Notes: generated by a model not told the origin, from the sequence alone. A DNA stretch of 64,000 nucleotides from JAIBAJ01 sp965284645 (GCA_965284645.1 OZ260106.1:3906001-3970000), one strand, 5' to 3'; shown: positions 26,603 to 36,009, counted from the stretch's first letter. A program made the numbers and translations.

Positions 26603-28369
26603 ATGAAACAGTTTTTCAAAGTTGTTTTTGCTTCAATGCTCGGCTTTATCTTGGCCAACATTCTCTTGTTGTTCTTGTTTATCGCTATTATCGGTGGGAT
26701 AGCCGCCTCCTCTGGAAGCAAAAAAACAGCTGAAATCGATGAGAACAGCATCCTAAAAATTGAATTTTCGGGTCCAATTTCAGACCGTTCTGACAACAAT
26801 CCATTCAAAAATTTCAATCCCCTAAGTGGAGAGAACAAACAAGGTTATGGTTTGACCGACATTTTGGATGCTTTGGAAAAAGCCAAAACAGACGATAAAA
26901 TTAAAGGTATTTACATGCATTTTGATGGTGTTCCAGCAGGTATGGCAACTACCGAGGAAATCCGCAATGCTTTGTTGGATTTCAAAAAATCAGGAAAATT
27001 TATTCTTTCCTATTCCAACACCTACGACCAAAAGGCTTATTACCTTTCTTCTGTAGCGGACTCCATTATGGTACATCCCGAAGGTGGACTTGATTTCCGT
27101 GGACTTTCAGCTTCTGTTATGTTTTTGAAAGGTGCAATGGAAAAACTGGAGGTAGAACCACAAATTATCCGTCATGGTAAATTTAAAAGTGCCATCGAGC
27201 CTTTGATTTTGGACAAAATGAGCGATGCCAACCGGGAGCAAACTTCAACCTATTTGAACGCCCTTTGGAACCGCATGTTGGATGGCATTTCAGCCACCCG
27301 TAAAATTTCAGTTCAGGAGTTAACCGCCATGGCCGACCAAGCCTTGATTCGCAATCCAAAAGATGCTTTGAAATATAAATTGGTAGATAAATTGGCCTAT
27401 GAAGATGAAGTACAAGCTAGTTTGCGTAAACGCTTAGGAATTGAAGAAAAAGACAAAATCAAATTTGTATCGCTTGGAAAATATTTTGAAACACCATCGA
27501 CTGAAGATAAAGCCAAAGAGAAAGTTGCCATCATCTATGCCAGCGGAGATATCGTTGACGGAGAAGGAAGCGATGACAATGTGGGTGGCGATAAAATAGC
27601 AGCGACCATTCGTAAAGCTCGTTTAGACGAAAAAGTGAAAGCCATTGTATTGCGTGTTAACTCGCCAGGTGGATCTGCTTTAGCATCAGACATTATGTGG
27701 AGAGAAGTGATTTTGGCTAAAAAAGTTAAACCAGTTGTTGTTTCAATGGGTGATGTAGCTGCCTCAGGTGGTTATTACATTTCTTGTGCAGCCGACCGTA
27801 TTTTCGCTAGTCCGAATACCATCACTGGTTCGATTGGCGTATTCGGTGTTTTGATCAATACCAAAAAATTGTTCAATAACAAATTGGGTATCACCATTGA
27901 TACTGTAAAAACCAACAAATTTGCCGATATGGGAGCTTCTTACCGTCCGTTGACTGATACCGAACGCGATATTATTCAGCAAGGAGTAGAAGAAGTTTAC
28001 CAAACCTTCATTACCCATGTGGGAGAAGGCCGTAAAATGCCAACAGCAAATGTGGACAGCATTGGACAAGGCCGTGTTTGGGCAGGAACAGATGCTAAGA
28101 AAATCAATTTGATTGACGAATTTGGTGGATTGAAAGATGCCATTGCCTATGCTGCTAAAAAAGCCAATTTGGAGAAATACCGTGTGGTTGGTTACCCAGA
28201 GCAAGAAGAGCCTTTCAAAAAATTCATGAAACAAGTTAGTGGAGAAGGCGAAGAGGCCATTATCAAGGCACAATTGGGCAACAACTACGAGTATTACAAA
28301 AAAATCAAACGTGCTTTGCAAATCGAAGGTATCCAAGCACGTATTCCTTACGAATTAGAGGTTTATTAA
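26603..28369 (+). CDS. sppA: Signal peptide peptidase SppA, 67K type
   Basis: 588 residues, the long two-domain form. An N-terminal membrane anchor spans about 8-35. The first S49 half carries the general-base Lys region RHGKFKSAIEPL near residue 195. The second half carries the nucleophile Ser in VVSMGDVAASGGYYISCAAD near residue 388. SppA degrades leftover signal peptides in the inner membrane. It starts a plus-strand run with bioB (23 bases later) and bioF; the biological link between sppA and biotin genes is unclear, and read-through is likely. Confidence 0.94.
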   Translation: MKQFFKVVFASMLGFILANILLLFLFIAIIGGIAASSGSKKTAEIDENSILKIEFSGPISDRSDNNPFKNFNPLSGENKQGYGLTDILDALEKAKTDDKIKGIYMHFDGVPAGMATTEEIRNALLDFKKSGKFILSYSNTYDQKAYYLSSVADSIMVHPEGGLDFRGLSASVMFLKGAMEKLEVEPQIIRHGKFKSAIEPLILDKMSDANREQTSTYLNALWNRMLDGISATRKISVQELTAMADQALIRNPKDALKYKLVDKLAYEDEVQASLRKRLGIEEKDKIKFVSLGKYFETPSTEDKAKEKVAIIYASGDIVDGEGSDDNVGGDKIAATIRKARLDEKVKAIVLRVNSPGGSALASDIMWREVILAKKVKPVVVSMGDVAASGGYYISCAADRIFASPNTITGSIGVFGVLINTKKLFNNKLGITIDTVKTNKFADMGASYRPLTDTERDIIQQGVEEVYQTFITHVGEGRKMPTANVDSIGQGRVWAGTDAKKINLIDEFGGLKDAIAYAAKKANLEKYRVVGYPEQEEPFKKFMKQVSGEGEEAIIKAQLGNNYEYYKKIKRALQIEGIQARIPYELEVY

Positions 28370-28392
28370 TAAGGAAACAAAGCATTTCAACG

Positions 28393-29376
28393 ATGTATAC
28401 CAAGCAAGAACTCCTCGATATTTACAACCAACCCTTGTTTGACCTGTTGTTTCAGGCACAGCAAGTGCACAGGGCCAACCAAACAGCCAATGAGGTTCAG
28501 GTTAGCTCTTTGATTTCGGTAAAAACTGGTGGATGCAGTGAAGATTGCGCCTACTGTCCGCAATCAGCCCGTTACAACACCAAAGTAAAGGTGCACAAAT
28601 TGATGGAAGTAAACGAGGTGATGGACATTGCTAAAAATGCCAAAGAAGGAGGAGCCTCCCGTTTATGCTTAGGGGCAGCTTGGAGAGAAGTACGCAACAA
28701 CCGTGATTTTGACAAGGTAATCGACATGGTTAAAGGCGTAAATGACATTGGGATGGAAGTTTGCTGTACCTTAGGAATGCTAAGCGAAGAACAGGCTCAG
28801 CGCTTAGCAGAAGCTGGTTTGTACGCCTACAACCACAACCTCGATACCTCTTCTGAAAATTACGAAAACATTATTACCACCCGCACTTACGACGACCGCT
28901 TAAACACTATCAACAATGTGCGCAAAGCAGGTGTAACAGTATGTTCGGGCGGCATTATCGGCATGGGCGAATCGGTTGAAGACCGGATGGATATGCTTTT
29001 GACCCTATCCAATTTGGATCCACAACCTGAAAGTGTTCCCATCAATGCCTTGGTGCCTGTTGAAGGTACACCTTTGGAAGATCAACCCATAGTACCGATT
29101 TGGGATATGGTTCGGATGATTGCTACCACCCGCATTGCCATGCCTAAAACTACGGTTCGTTTATCGGCGGGAAGAACAAGAATGTCGCTCGAAGGACAAG
29201 CACTTTGCTTTATGGCCGGAGCCAATTCTATTTTTGCGGGCGAGAAACTATTGACCACCCCAAATCCTGATTTTGATGCCGACAAAGAAATGTTCAAGTT
29301 GTTTAATTTGAAATCCAAACCGGCCTTCAAAAACGACCCTCGACCAGAAAGAGTGGTAGAAAAAACAGTGGCCTAA
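28393..29376 (+). CDS. bioB: Biotin synthase
   Basis: 327 residues. The radical-SAM motif CSEDCAYCPQS (CxxxCxxC, about residues 48-58) binds the 4Fe-4S cluster. YNHNLDTS, GGIIGMGES, LVPVEGTPL and LSAGRTRMS with the Arg that binds the 2Fe-2S cluster are all present. It inserts sulfur into dethiobiotin to form biotin. bioF follows after 13 bases. The other biotin genes (bioA, bioD, bioC) are not in this window, so the pathway is split over the genome or precursors are imported. Confidence 0.97.
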   Translation: MYTKQELLDIYNQPLFDLLFQAQQVHRANQTANEVQVSSLISVKTGGCSEDCAYCPQSARYNTKVKVHKLMEVNEVMDIAKNAKEGGASRLCLGAAWREVRNNRDFDKVIDMVKGVNDIGMEVCCTLGMLSEEQAQRLAEAGLYAYNHNLDTSSENYENIITTRTYDDRLNTINNVRKAGVTVCSGGIIGMGESVEDRMDMLLTLSNLDPQPESVPINALVPVEGTPLEDQPIVPIWDMVRMIATTRIAMPKTTVRLSAGRTRMSLEGQALCFMAGANSIFAGEKLLTTPNPDFDADKEMFKLFNLKSKPAFKNDPRPERVVEKTVA

Positions 29377-29389
29377 TTTCCTTAATTGG

Positions 29390-30562
29390 ATGGTCGTGTC
29401 ACCCTTGTTTCCGATTGAAGAAAGACTGGCAGCGATTTTAGAAAAACGCAAGCAGGAAGGTAGTCTTCGGCAATTGAAACTATCCTCCGGTTTGGTTGAT
29501 TTTTATTCCAACGATTATTTAGGATTTTCGCGCTCCCTAGAACTGGAAGATTTGTTTAGGGACAACCTACAAAACCTTTCCGACCGTAATGGACGACGCA
29601 TTGGTTCCACCGGTTCCCGCTTGCTATCGGGTAATTCAGCCTTAGCAGAGGAACTCGAAAGTATGCTCAAAACCTTCCATCAAGCAGAAGCGGCTTTGCT
29701 GTTTAATTCGGGTTACGATGCCAATGTGGGAATGATTTCAGCCTTTGTTAGACCAGGCGATTCGGTATTTTATGATGAGTTGGTGCATGCCTCTATGCAT
29801 GATGGCTTGAAACTGGCCCGCGTAAAAGGAATACCCTTTCAGCACAATGATTTAGACCATTTAGAGGCTTTGTTGGCTCATTCACCAAAAGAATCAAAGG
29901 AAAGCCAACGCTTTATTTTAGTGGAATCCATTTATTCCATGGATGGCGACAGTGCACCATTGGTAGAACTTTGTCAACTGGCCGAACGGTATGGTGCCAA
30001 TTTGCTGGTTGACGAAGCCCATGCTACCGGAATTTTCGGGCTGCAAGGTCAAGGTTTATGTGTAGAACTAGGCGTGCAGAACAAAGTTTTTGCTCGGCTA
30101 GTGACCTTTTCAAAAGCATTAGGAACACATGGCGCCGTGGTTTTGACGACAGAAAAAGCCAAACAATACTTGGTCAATTTTGCCCGATCCTTTATTTATT
30201 CTACTGCTTCGAGTTTAAGTTCATTGATGGAAGTACAAGCGGCCTATCAACTTTTGCAAAAAGGCGATTTTACTTTACAGGCCAAACAAAAGGTCGAAGC
30301 CTTTCAAACCCTTTTAACCAAGTATCCCCAATTGCCATTTTTACGCAGCAGTCAAAGTATGATACAGGCTTTGTTCGTTCCCGGCAATTTTGAAGTCAGG
30401 CAAATGGCCAACCGCATCCAAGAAGCTGGATTTGATTTACGGCCATTGGTATTTCCTACGGTACAAAAAGGAAAGGAGAGAATAAGGATTTGTCTGCATA
30501 CCTTTAATACCCAAGAAGAGATGGAAGGATTGCTGGAGGTGATTGGGAAGGGAATTGGGTAA
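29390..30562 (+). CDS. bioF: 8-amino-7-oxononanoate synthase
   Basis: 390 residues. Alpha-oxoamine synthase signatures: SNDYLGFS near residue 45, GSTGSRLLSGNSALAEELE near 75-93, FNSGYDANVG, LLVDEAHATGIFG, and the PLP-binding Lys in VTFSKALGTHGAV near residue 238. It condenses pimeloyl-ACP or pimeloyl-CoA with alanine in the first committed step of biotin ring assembly. It is 13 bases after bioB and almost certainly in the same transcript. KBL-type glycine C-acetyltransferase is the main alternative, but the pairing with bioB favours BioF. Confidence 0.93.
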   Translation: MVVSPLFPIEERLAAILEKRKQEGSLRQLKLSSGLVDFYSNDYLGFSRSLELEDLFRDNLQNLSDRNGRRIGSTGSRLLSGNSALAEELESMLKTFHQAEAALLFNSGYDANVGMISAFVRPGDSVFYDELVHASMHDGLKLARVKGIPFQHNDLDHLEALLAHSPKESKESQRFILVESIYSMDGDSAPLVELCQLAERYGANLLVDEAHATGIFGLQGQGLCVELGVQNKVFARLVTFSKALGTHGAVVLTTEKAKQYLVNFARSFIYSTASSLSSLMEVQAAYQLLQKGDFTLQAKQKVEAFQTLLTKYPQLPFLRSSQSMIQALFVPGNFEVRQMANRIQEAGFDLRPLVFPTVQKGKERIRICLHTFNTQEEMEGLLEVIGKGIG

Positions 30563-30660
30563 AGATGTAGTGTACTCCCTTAATTTTAGACTATTGAATA
30601 GGCGTTTGCCATCCTTAAACCAAACCTAAATTCCGTGGTTTGAAACGAATAATCCGCTTA

Positions 30661-30801
30661 TACTAATTTTAATTTATAAACAGTCTAAAGCTTATTTGTA
30701 AATTTAGATTATTAAACACCTAGGATACAGCATATTAGTTCAATTTCTTCAAGAAAATGTGAGCCCAAAATTGGAATAAACATAAGGTCCATTCGGTATT
30801 A
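30661..30801 (+). repeat. Dispersed repeat family C, copy C2
   Basis: 141 bases closely similar to C1 at 20559-20700, with the same ends (TACTAATTTTAATTTATAAA and CCATTCGGTATTA). The second hairpin is partly lost. It lies between bioF and the Kelch-like gene; nothing else is visible in that gap. Confidence 0.75.
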
Positions 30802-30869
30802 TGGTTTCTTTGAGAATCAAAAAAATGGTTGACTCCACAATTCCAAATTAAAAATCCCGTTTGCGGTTG

Positions 30870-32048
30870 ATGCCAAAAAAAATTACACTTTTCCTTTTCC
30901 TATTTACCCAATTATCCTTTTCGCAAAAGATGGATTGGCAGCCACTTTCCGATTTCCCCGGATTGGGATTTGATGATGGTTTGGCTTTTGTTTCGGGAAA
31001 TACAGTGTTTGTTACCGGTGGATTAAATACGGGCTTTTATATCGCACCGGATGTTTGGGAATTTCATTCGGATTCAAACCAATGGTTTAACCAAGGATTG
31101 GTCAATTTCCCTCCTCGGCAATACGCCTCTTGCTTTTATACCGAATCAAGCTTTTGCCTAATCGGAGGAAAAGCAAATACCGTATTTAGCGATTGCTACT
31201 GTATTGAAAATGGAGCAAGCCAATGGAACAGTTTTCCATTCCCTAATGCACCTGCTCGAAAACAACAAGTGAGCGGCAATTTAGGAAACCGTCTATTCTT
31301 TGGACTGGGAAGTGATGGTACTAGCTGTTATTCAGACTGGTGGGAATATAATTTGACGGCCAAGGCCTGGGAAAAAAGGCCAGATTTTCCAGGTAATGCT
31401 AGAAAAGAAGCTGTTTTGGTACCTTGGGGTAATCAATTGTTTGTTGGACTTGGCATCGATTCAACTGAAACAATAGGTTTTCATGACTGGTATGCTTACG
31501 AACCAAGTGGACAAACTTGGACAAGATTGGCAGATTTCCCAGGCCAAAACATCCAATACAGTGCCGCCTTGGGATTTATGGACGGGCTGATTTGTTTGAC
31601 CGGCATGAATGAAAACAAAGAATTTTACAACGAATCCTATTTCTATCAGCCAAGTAGAAATGAGTGGTTAGCCATGGGCCAATTGCCGTTTTCGCCAAGA
31701 AAAGGAGTCAGCGCCACCAGTCAAGGGAATACGCTTTATATTATCGCCGGTATTGACTCGAGCTATCAGCGAAGTACCGAGGTTTGGCAAGGAAAATATT
31801 CCCCCACGGCCAACAGCCTCACCTTCTTTCCTAATCCAACCAAGAACGAATTGTTTATCCAAAGCAGTTTTCCTGTAACGGCCAAACTAAGAGTTCTAAA
31901 TATCCAAGGACAAGCACTACTTGAAACCAGCTTCCACAACCAAGTATGGCCCAAATTGAATTTACAAGCTTTACCGGCAGGTCTATATTTCTTGGAATAT
32001 GAAACCGACCTTTTCAAAACGGTAGAGAAAATTCAGAAAGGAAGCTAA
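30870..32048 (+). CDS. Secreted Kelch-like beta-propeller with T9SS sorting domain
   Basis: 392 residues from the ATG at 30870; a TTG nine bases upstream would only add three residues. The signal peptide is MPKKITLFLFLFTQLSFS. Six Kelch-like blades follow (about 47 residues each, with GG or G-L then a W about 20 residues later, as in FVTGGLNTGFYIAPDVWEF and YIIAGIDSSYQRSTEVWQG), as in galactose-oxidase-type propellers. Residues about 320-392 (FFPNPTKNELFIQ, VLNIQGQALLE, LPAGLYFLEYE) are a T9SS C-terminal sorting domain. The ligand or substrate is unknown. It is flanked by repeats C2 and B3. Confidence 0.85.
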   Translation: MPKKITLFLFLFTQLSFSQKMDWQPLSDFPGLGFDDGLAFVSGNTVFVTGGLNTGFYIAPDVWEFHSDSNQWFNQGLVNFPPRQYASCFYTESSFCLIGGKANTVFSDCYCIENGASQWNSFPFPNAPARKQQVSGNLGNRLFFGLGSDGTSCYSDWWEYNLTAKAWEKRPDFPGNARKEAVLVPWGNQLFVGLGIDSTETIGFHDWYAYEPSGQTWTRLADFPGQNIQYSAALGFMDGLICLTGMNENKEFYNESYFYQPSRNEWLAMGQLPFSPRKGVSATSQGNTLYIIAGIDSSYQRSTEVWQGKYSPTANSLTFFPNPTKNELFIQSSFPVTAKLRVLNIQGQALLETSFHNQVWPKLNLQALPAGLYFLEYETDLFKTVEKIQKGS

Positions 32049-32060
32049 GTAATGCCGTTT

Positions 32061-32225
32061 AATCCAGATTGTGCATTAGAAATGCAAAAACGATTAAGCA
32101 ATTGTAAATCAATTTGTTTGGCCAAATTGATAACAACTACTATCCCGAAATTTCTTCAGGAGGGGTAAACCCAACTAAATCAAATAGTTCGGATTAGTAA
32201 ATCCTCCTATTGATTAATTTGGGTT
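32061..32225 (-). repeat. Dispersed MITE-like repeat family B, copy B3
   Basis: 165 bases running from AATCCAGATT to TAATTTGGGTT. It begins 12 bases after the Kelch-like gene stop and ends 14 bases before the galT stop, so it fills the space between the two convergent genes. Confidence 0.8.
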
Positions 32226-32239
32226 AATAGGATGACAAT

Positions 32240-33198
32240 TTAAGCCCAAACCTTTCTCAAACGCTCCGCACAATCTTCCACCGACAAGGTATTGGCTGCC
32301 GCCCAAGCCCCCATTTCCGACGAGGCATACCACTTTATTTTATCCTTGTCGCGCAAAGGGGTATAAAATTCGATATGAAAGCGATAATACTCCGCTGAAT
32401 CTGCATACTCAGGCAGATTTACCGGGGTTTGGTGTATGGCCATCATGTAAGGGAATTCTCGATCGAAAAGCCGGTCGAATGCTCTTACTACCTGCTTTAT
32501 CAACAAAGCCAACTCACTAATATCGGCTGATTCAAAGGAGAGAAGATTGGCTTTATCCTTGCTGACAATAAAAACGCCAAAAGGATAATCGGTAAAATAA
32601 GGAATATAACAAGCAAAATGTTGGGTTTCGGTCAACATTCGTCGTCCATCCAACCCTTCTGCTTGGTTCATATCATCAAATAAATTCCTTCCCTTTTCTA
32701 TCCAATATTTCTTGGCATTATCCAATTCGGTTTTGAGCTTTAAAGGCAACCATCCGTAAGCATACAACTGTCCATGCGGATGCGGAATGGTAACCCCTAC
32801 TTCCTTCCCTCTGTTTTCGAAAGGATACACATACTTGATCTTAGGATCTTGACCAAACTCCTTGTTTTTATCCATCCAAAGCCGGATAATTTTCTCAACT
32901 TGTTCGTCACTCAAATCATAAATCCTTGCTTGATGGTTTGGGGAATACAAAATCACTTCGCATCGACCATAGGCTTCGGCAGCTTCGAAAAATGGATTTT
33001 CCTCCATAACCGGGCGAGGTGAATTGGATAAAACCGGAAAATCGTTTGGATAAGAAATAACATCATAATCCAAATCTACTTTTCCAGAACCCGGCAAAAA
33101 GGACAAGTATCCTGTCCGGGTAAATGCGGTCGGTGCTGGCGGTTGGCAGCCACCATGGTATAGGTGTCGAGTAAGGGATTGTAGCGAAGATGTGGCAA
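32240..33198 (-). pseudogene. galT: Galactose-1-phosphate uridylyltransferase interrupted by a frameshift
   Basis: Two reverse-strand frames together encode one GalT. The 5' part, from a TTG start at 33198, reads HLRYNPLLDTYTMVAANR and continues to DTCPFC. The 3' part continues as PGSGKVDLDYDVISYPNDFPVL and carries the catalytic HPHGQ motif and the rest of the protein (288 codons open to 32240). Around 33090 the sequence reads TGCCGGG where TGCCCGGG would join the frames; one C seems missing. GalT moves UMP between UDP-glucose and galactose-1-phosphate (Leloir pathway). Either the gene is a recent pseudogene or the base is a sequencing or assembly error; the intact remainder favours a recent event or error. 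No galK or galE is nearby. Confidence 0.85.
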
Positions 33199-33288
33199 GG
33201 GAGGGAGGTGATTACAATTAAAAATTAAAAAATTAAAAATTAAAAATTTGGGACGATTTTGGGCAAAAATAAGCCATAAAAAAAGGCA

Positions 33289-33319
33289 TTGGCAATTCGC
33301 TGGATAAGAAATAACTTTG
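33289..33319 (+). promoter_or_regulatory. Bacteroidota-type promoter for gltX
   Basis: TTG at 33289-33291, a 20-base spacer, then TAACTTTG at 33312-33319, an exact TAnnTTTG. The gltX ATG lies only nine bases later. This decides against any upstream gltX start inside the promoter. Confidence 0.6.
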
Positions 33320-33327
33320 CAGCCAAT

Positions 33328-34869
33328 ATGGAAAACAGAAGAGTAAGATTGAGATTTGCCCCCAGCCCTACAGGTCCGCTGCATATGGGTGGAGTGCGTA
33401 GTGCTTTGTACAACTATCTTTTCGCCAAAAAACATGGCGGAGATTTTCTTTTAAGAATTGAAGATACCGATCAAACCCGTTACGTGCCGGGTGCTGAGGA
33501 TTATATTATCGAAAGTTTGACTTGGTGCGGCATCATTCCCGACGAAGGACCGCATGTGGGTGGACCGCATGCACCTTACCGCCAAAGCGAGCGCAAAGAA
33601 CAAGGTGTTTACCAAAAGTTTGCCGATCAACTAATTGCTTCAGGCCACGCTTACTATGCCTTCGATACGGCCGAAGATTTGGATGCCATGCGCAAACGCC
33701 TCGAAGCGGCAAAAGTAGTAGCTCCACAATACAACCATACCACTCGGGAAATGATGAAAAACTCCTTGACCTTGCCCGAAGATGTGTGGAAACAAAAAAT
33801 TGCCGACGGCGAACCTTTCGTAATCCGTTTGAAAGTGCCCCGCAACGAGGAAATCCGTTTTCACGATATTATCCGTGGTTGGGTAGTGGTAAACTCCTCA
33901 ACCGTAGACGATAAAGTACTTATCAAATCCGATGGAATGCCCACTTACCACATGGCCCATATCATCGATGACCATTTGATGGAAATAACCCATGCCGTTC
34001 GTGGCGAGGAGTGGTTGCCATCTGCGCCATCCCATGTATTGATTTGGCGCTATTTAGGTTTGGAAGATAAAATGCCCGAATACGCCCATTTGCCCTTGTT
34101 ATTGAAACCCGATGGCAACGGTAAACTAAGCAAAAGGGATGGCGATCGTTTAGGTTTTGCCGTATTCCCTTTGCAGTGGAAAGATCCTTTCAGTGGCGAA
34201 ATTTCGTCGGGTTACCGCGAAAATGGATATTTCCCAGAGGCCTTTACCAATATGTTGGCTTTGTTGGGCTGGCATCCGGGCGGCAACCGTGAGTTGTTTA
34301 CCATGGAGGAATTAATCGCTGAATTTTCGTTTGAGCGGGTAAACAAAGCAGGTGCGAAATTCGACCCCGAAAAAGCCAAATGGTTCAACCAGCAATACTT
34401 GCGCAAAAAATCTGCTGCTGAATTAGCCGATGCCTTCCTTCCTGCACTAACAAGCAAAGGAATTAACCCCGACCGTGCCTATTTGGAAAAAGTATGTTTG
34501 TTGATTCAAGAAAAAGCCCATTTCGTGCATGAATTCTGGGATTTGGGCAATTATTTTTTCGAAGCCCCTAGCAACTACGATGCTGAAGTATTGAAAAAAC
34601 GTTGGAACCCGGGTGCAAAAGCCTATTTCGAACAATTTATCCAAAACTTGGGCAGCTTGGAAAATTTTGAAGCCGCCGAAATCGAAAAATGCTTCAAAGG
34701 AACAGCCGAAACCTTGGGAATGAGCCCTGGTAGCGTTATGCAGCTATTCAGAGTATTGGTTTCAGGGGTGGGTGGAGGCCCGCAATTGTTTGAACTGGTA
34801 GCCACCTTGGGCAAACCCGAAGTATTAAGCCGTTTACAAAAAGGTATAACCCTTCCAATGACCGCCTAA
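33328..34869 (+). CDS. gltX: Glutamate--tRNA ligase
   Basis: 513 residues from the ATG at 33328. The class I active-site motif is APSPTGPLHMGGVRSALYN (HMGG form of HIGH, residues about 9-27); the KMSKS-type motif is GKLSKRDGDR near residue 267. The ISSG/ENGYFPEAFTNMLALLGWHPG segment and the helical anticodon-binding domain follow. It charges tRNA-Glu, and possibly tRNA-Gln where no GlnRS is present. It leads an operon with folB (one-base overlap) and the ferredoxin-like gene. The upstream promoter gives a very short leader. Confidence 0.95.
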   Translation: MENRRVRLRFAPSPTGPLHMGGVRSALYNYLFAKKHGGDFLLRIEDTDQTRYVPGAEDYIIESLTWCGIIPDEGPHVGGPHAPYRQSERKEQGVYQKFADQLIASGHAYYAFDTAEDLDAMRKRLEAAKVVAPQYNHTTREMMKNSLTLPEDVWKQKIADGEPFVIRLKVPRNEEIRFHDIIRGWVVVNSSTVDDKVLIKSDGMPTYHMAHIIDDHLMEITHAVRGEEWLPSAPSHVLIWRYLGLEDKMPEYAHLPLLLKPDGNGKLSKRDGDRLGFAVFPLQWKDPFSGEISSGYRENGYFPEAFTNMLALLGWHPGGNRELFTMEELIAEFSFERVNKAGAKFDPEKAKWFNQQYLRKKSAAELADAFLPALTSKGINPDRAYLEKVCLLIQEKAHFVHEFWDLGNYFFEAPSNYDAEVLKKRWNPGAKAYFEQFIQNLGSLENFEAAEIEKCFKGTAETLGMSPGSVMQLFRVLVSGVGGGPQLFELVATLGKPEVLSRLQKGITLPMTA

Positions 34870-35225
34870 TGGGACAGCATTCCATATCCGTTTTGGGAAT
34901 AAAAACATATTCCTACCATGGCTGTCTTGACCAGGAAGCCCTGATTGGACAAGCATTTGAGGTGAATGTGCATTTTCTTTTGGATTTTGAAGAAGCCGCT
35001 GAAACCGATGATCTGACCAAAACAGTGGATTATGTAAAGGTGTACGAGGTAGTAAAACAAGAGATGGCTGTTCGCGCAAAATTGATTGAAACAGTGGCCA
35101 AGCGCATCCACGACCGTTTGCGAAGCATTTTTCCTTGGGTTTTTAAAATTGATATTGAGTTAATTAAGTTTAATCCGCCGGTTAACGGACCTTTGCACAG
35201 CGCAGTTGTTCGTTATTCAGCCTAA
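34869..35225 (+). CDS. folB: Dihydroneopterin aldolase
   Basis: 118 residues, family-typical. The FolB opening is SISVLGIKTYSYHGCLDQEALIGQAFEVNVHF, with the conserved Tyr and active Glu region. DLTKTVDYVKVYEVVKQEM, and LIETVAKRIHDRL with the catalytic-site Glu-Thr follow. The C-terminus is KFNPPVNG.LHSAVV, with P-P for substrate contact. It converts dihydroneopterin to 6-hydroxymethyl-dihydropterin in folate synthesis. Its ATG overlaps the gltX TAA by one base. Confidence 0.93.
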   Translation: MGQHSISVLGIKTYSYHGCLDQEALIGQAFEVNVHFLLDFEEAAETDDLTKTVDYVKVYEVVKQEMAVRAKLIETVAKRIHDRLRSIFPWVFKIDIELIKFNPPVNGPLHSAVVRYSA

Positions 35226-35234
35226 CTTTCGCCT

Positions 35235-35546
35235 ATGATTTACGAGAAACATATATTTGTTTGTACCAACCAACGCGTAGCCGGAGCCAGACCAAGTTGC
35301 GGCGATCAGCATGGTATTTCATTGATTCAGGAATTCAAAAAACAGTTGAACGACAAAAAGCTTCCGATTGCCATTCGTACCCAAAAATGTGGCTGTTTGG
35401 ATATCTGCGAAAAAGGTCCTATGGTAGCCGTTTATCCCGATGCCGTTTTCTATGGAGGCGTACAAGTGCAAGACATCCAAGAAATTATCGAAAGCCATAT
35501 CATTGGAAATCAAGTTGTAAGCCGTTTGGAAGTAAAGGAGAAATAA
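35235..35546 (+). CDS. Thioredoxin-like [2Fe-2S] ferredoxin
   Basis: 103 residues. The four cluster ligands of the thioredoxin-like ferredoxin family are visible: Cys10 and Cys22 in FVCTNQRVAGARPSCGD, and two more in TQKCGCLDICEKGPM. The AVYPDAVFYGGV strand is typical of the fold. These small proteins carry a 2Fe-2S cluster and resemble the NuoE C-terminal domain; their redox partner is not known here. It starts nine bases after folB in the gltX operon. Confidence 0.88.
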   Translation: MIYEKHIFVCTNQRVAGARPSCGDQHGISLIQEFKKQLNDKKLPIAIRTQKCGCLDICEKGPMVAVYPDAVFYGGVQVQDIQEIIESHIIGNQVVSRLEVKEK

Positions 35547-35578
35547 ACTAAGCTGTCTTTATTTTTTTATTTTTATTT

Positions 35579-35719
35579 GGCGGGTCCCATTCGCCAAAAC
35601 CAGTCTACCCTTGTTTAAACAGACGTACTGGGCGAATGGTCGGGCTATTCGTTACAAGTCCTCGCGCCTTTCGCTTTCGCTCAGGCCGCTGTGGGCTTTT
35701 CACTTCTATCCCTACCCGG
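35579..35719 (-). repeat. Dispersed structured repeat family A, copy A2
   Basis: Same orientation and the same CCATTCGCC/GGCGAATGG hairpin as A1, with a different loop. It forms an inverted pair with A3 (35790-35951) across about 70 bases of other sequence. Confidence 0.8.
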
Positions 35720-35789
35720 AAAGATGGTGCCCGAATAGATTTTGCTAAAGCCGGGCATGAAAAACCACTGCCAAATTTACCATCCAAAC

Positions 35790-35951
35790 CCAGGCACGAA
35801 GAACCCCCGGGCAACGATTGAGGCAGTGTAGCCCACAGGGATGCGTAGGGCAACGGAGCAGACCGAGGACTACCGCCGAAAGCGTGACCCGAACGCACAC
35901 GCACAAAACTCAAATTCAGGGTAAAAGGTTGTGGTGCGGAGGGGGCCCGCC
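35790..35951 (+). repeat. Dispersed structured repeat family A, copy A3
   Basis: Opposite orientation to A2. The outer stem here is CGGGC/GCCCG where A1, A2 and A4 have CGGGT/ACCCG, a compensated pair change. The terminal hairpin is longer and bulged (CGCAC with GTGCG, CACAA with TTGTG). Confidence 0.78.
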
Positions 35952-35955
35952 ACAT

Positions 35956-35992
35956 AAAAAAAATCCCCGTCCCAACTAGAAACGAGGATTCC
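35956..35992 (-). terminator. Rho-independent terminator of the DUF1761 gene
   Basis: On the minus strand the stem AATCCTCGT/ACGGGGATT (one mismatch, 11-base loop) is followed by a run of eight T residues. It begins 18 bases after the stop of the DUF1761 gene. Confidence 0.75.
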
Positions 35993-36009
35993 AAATGAAG
36001 GAAGGTAAA

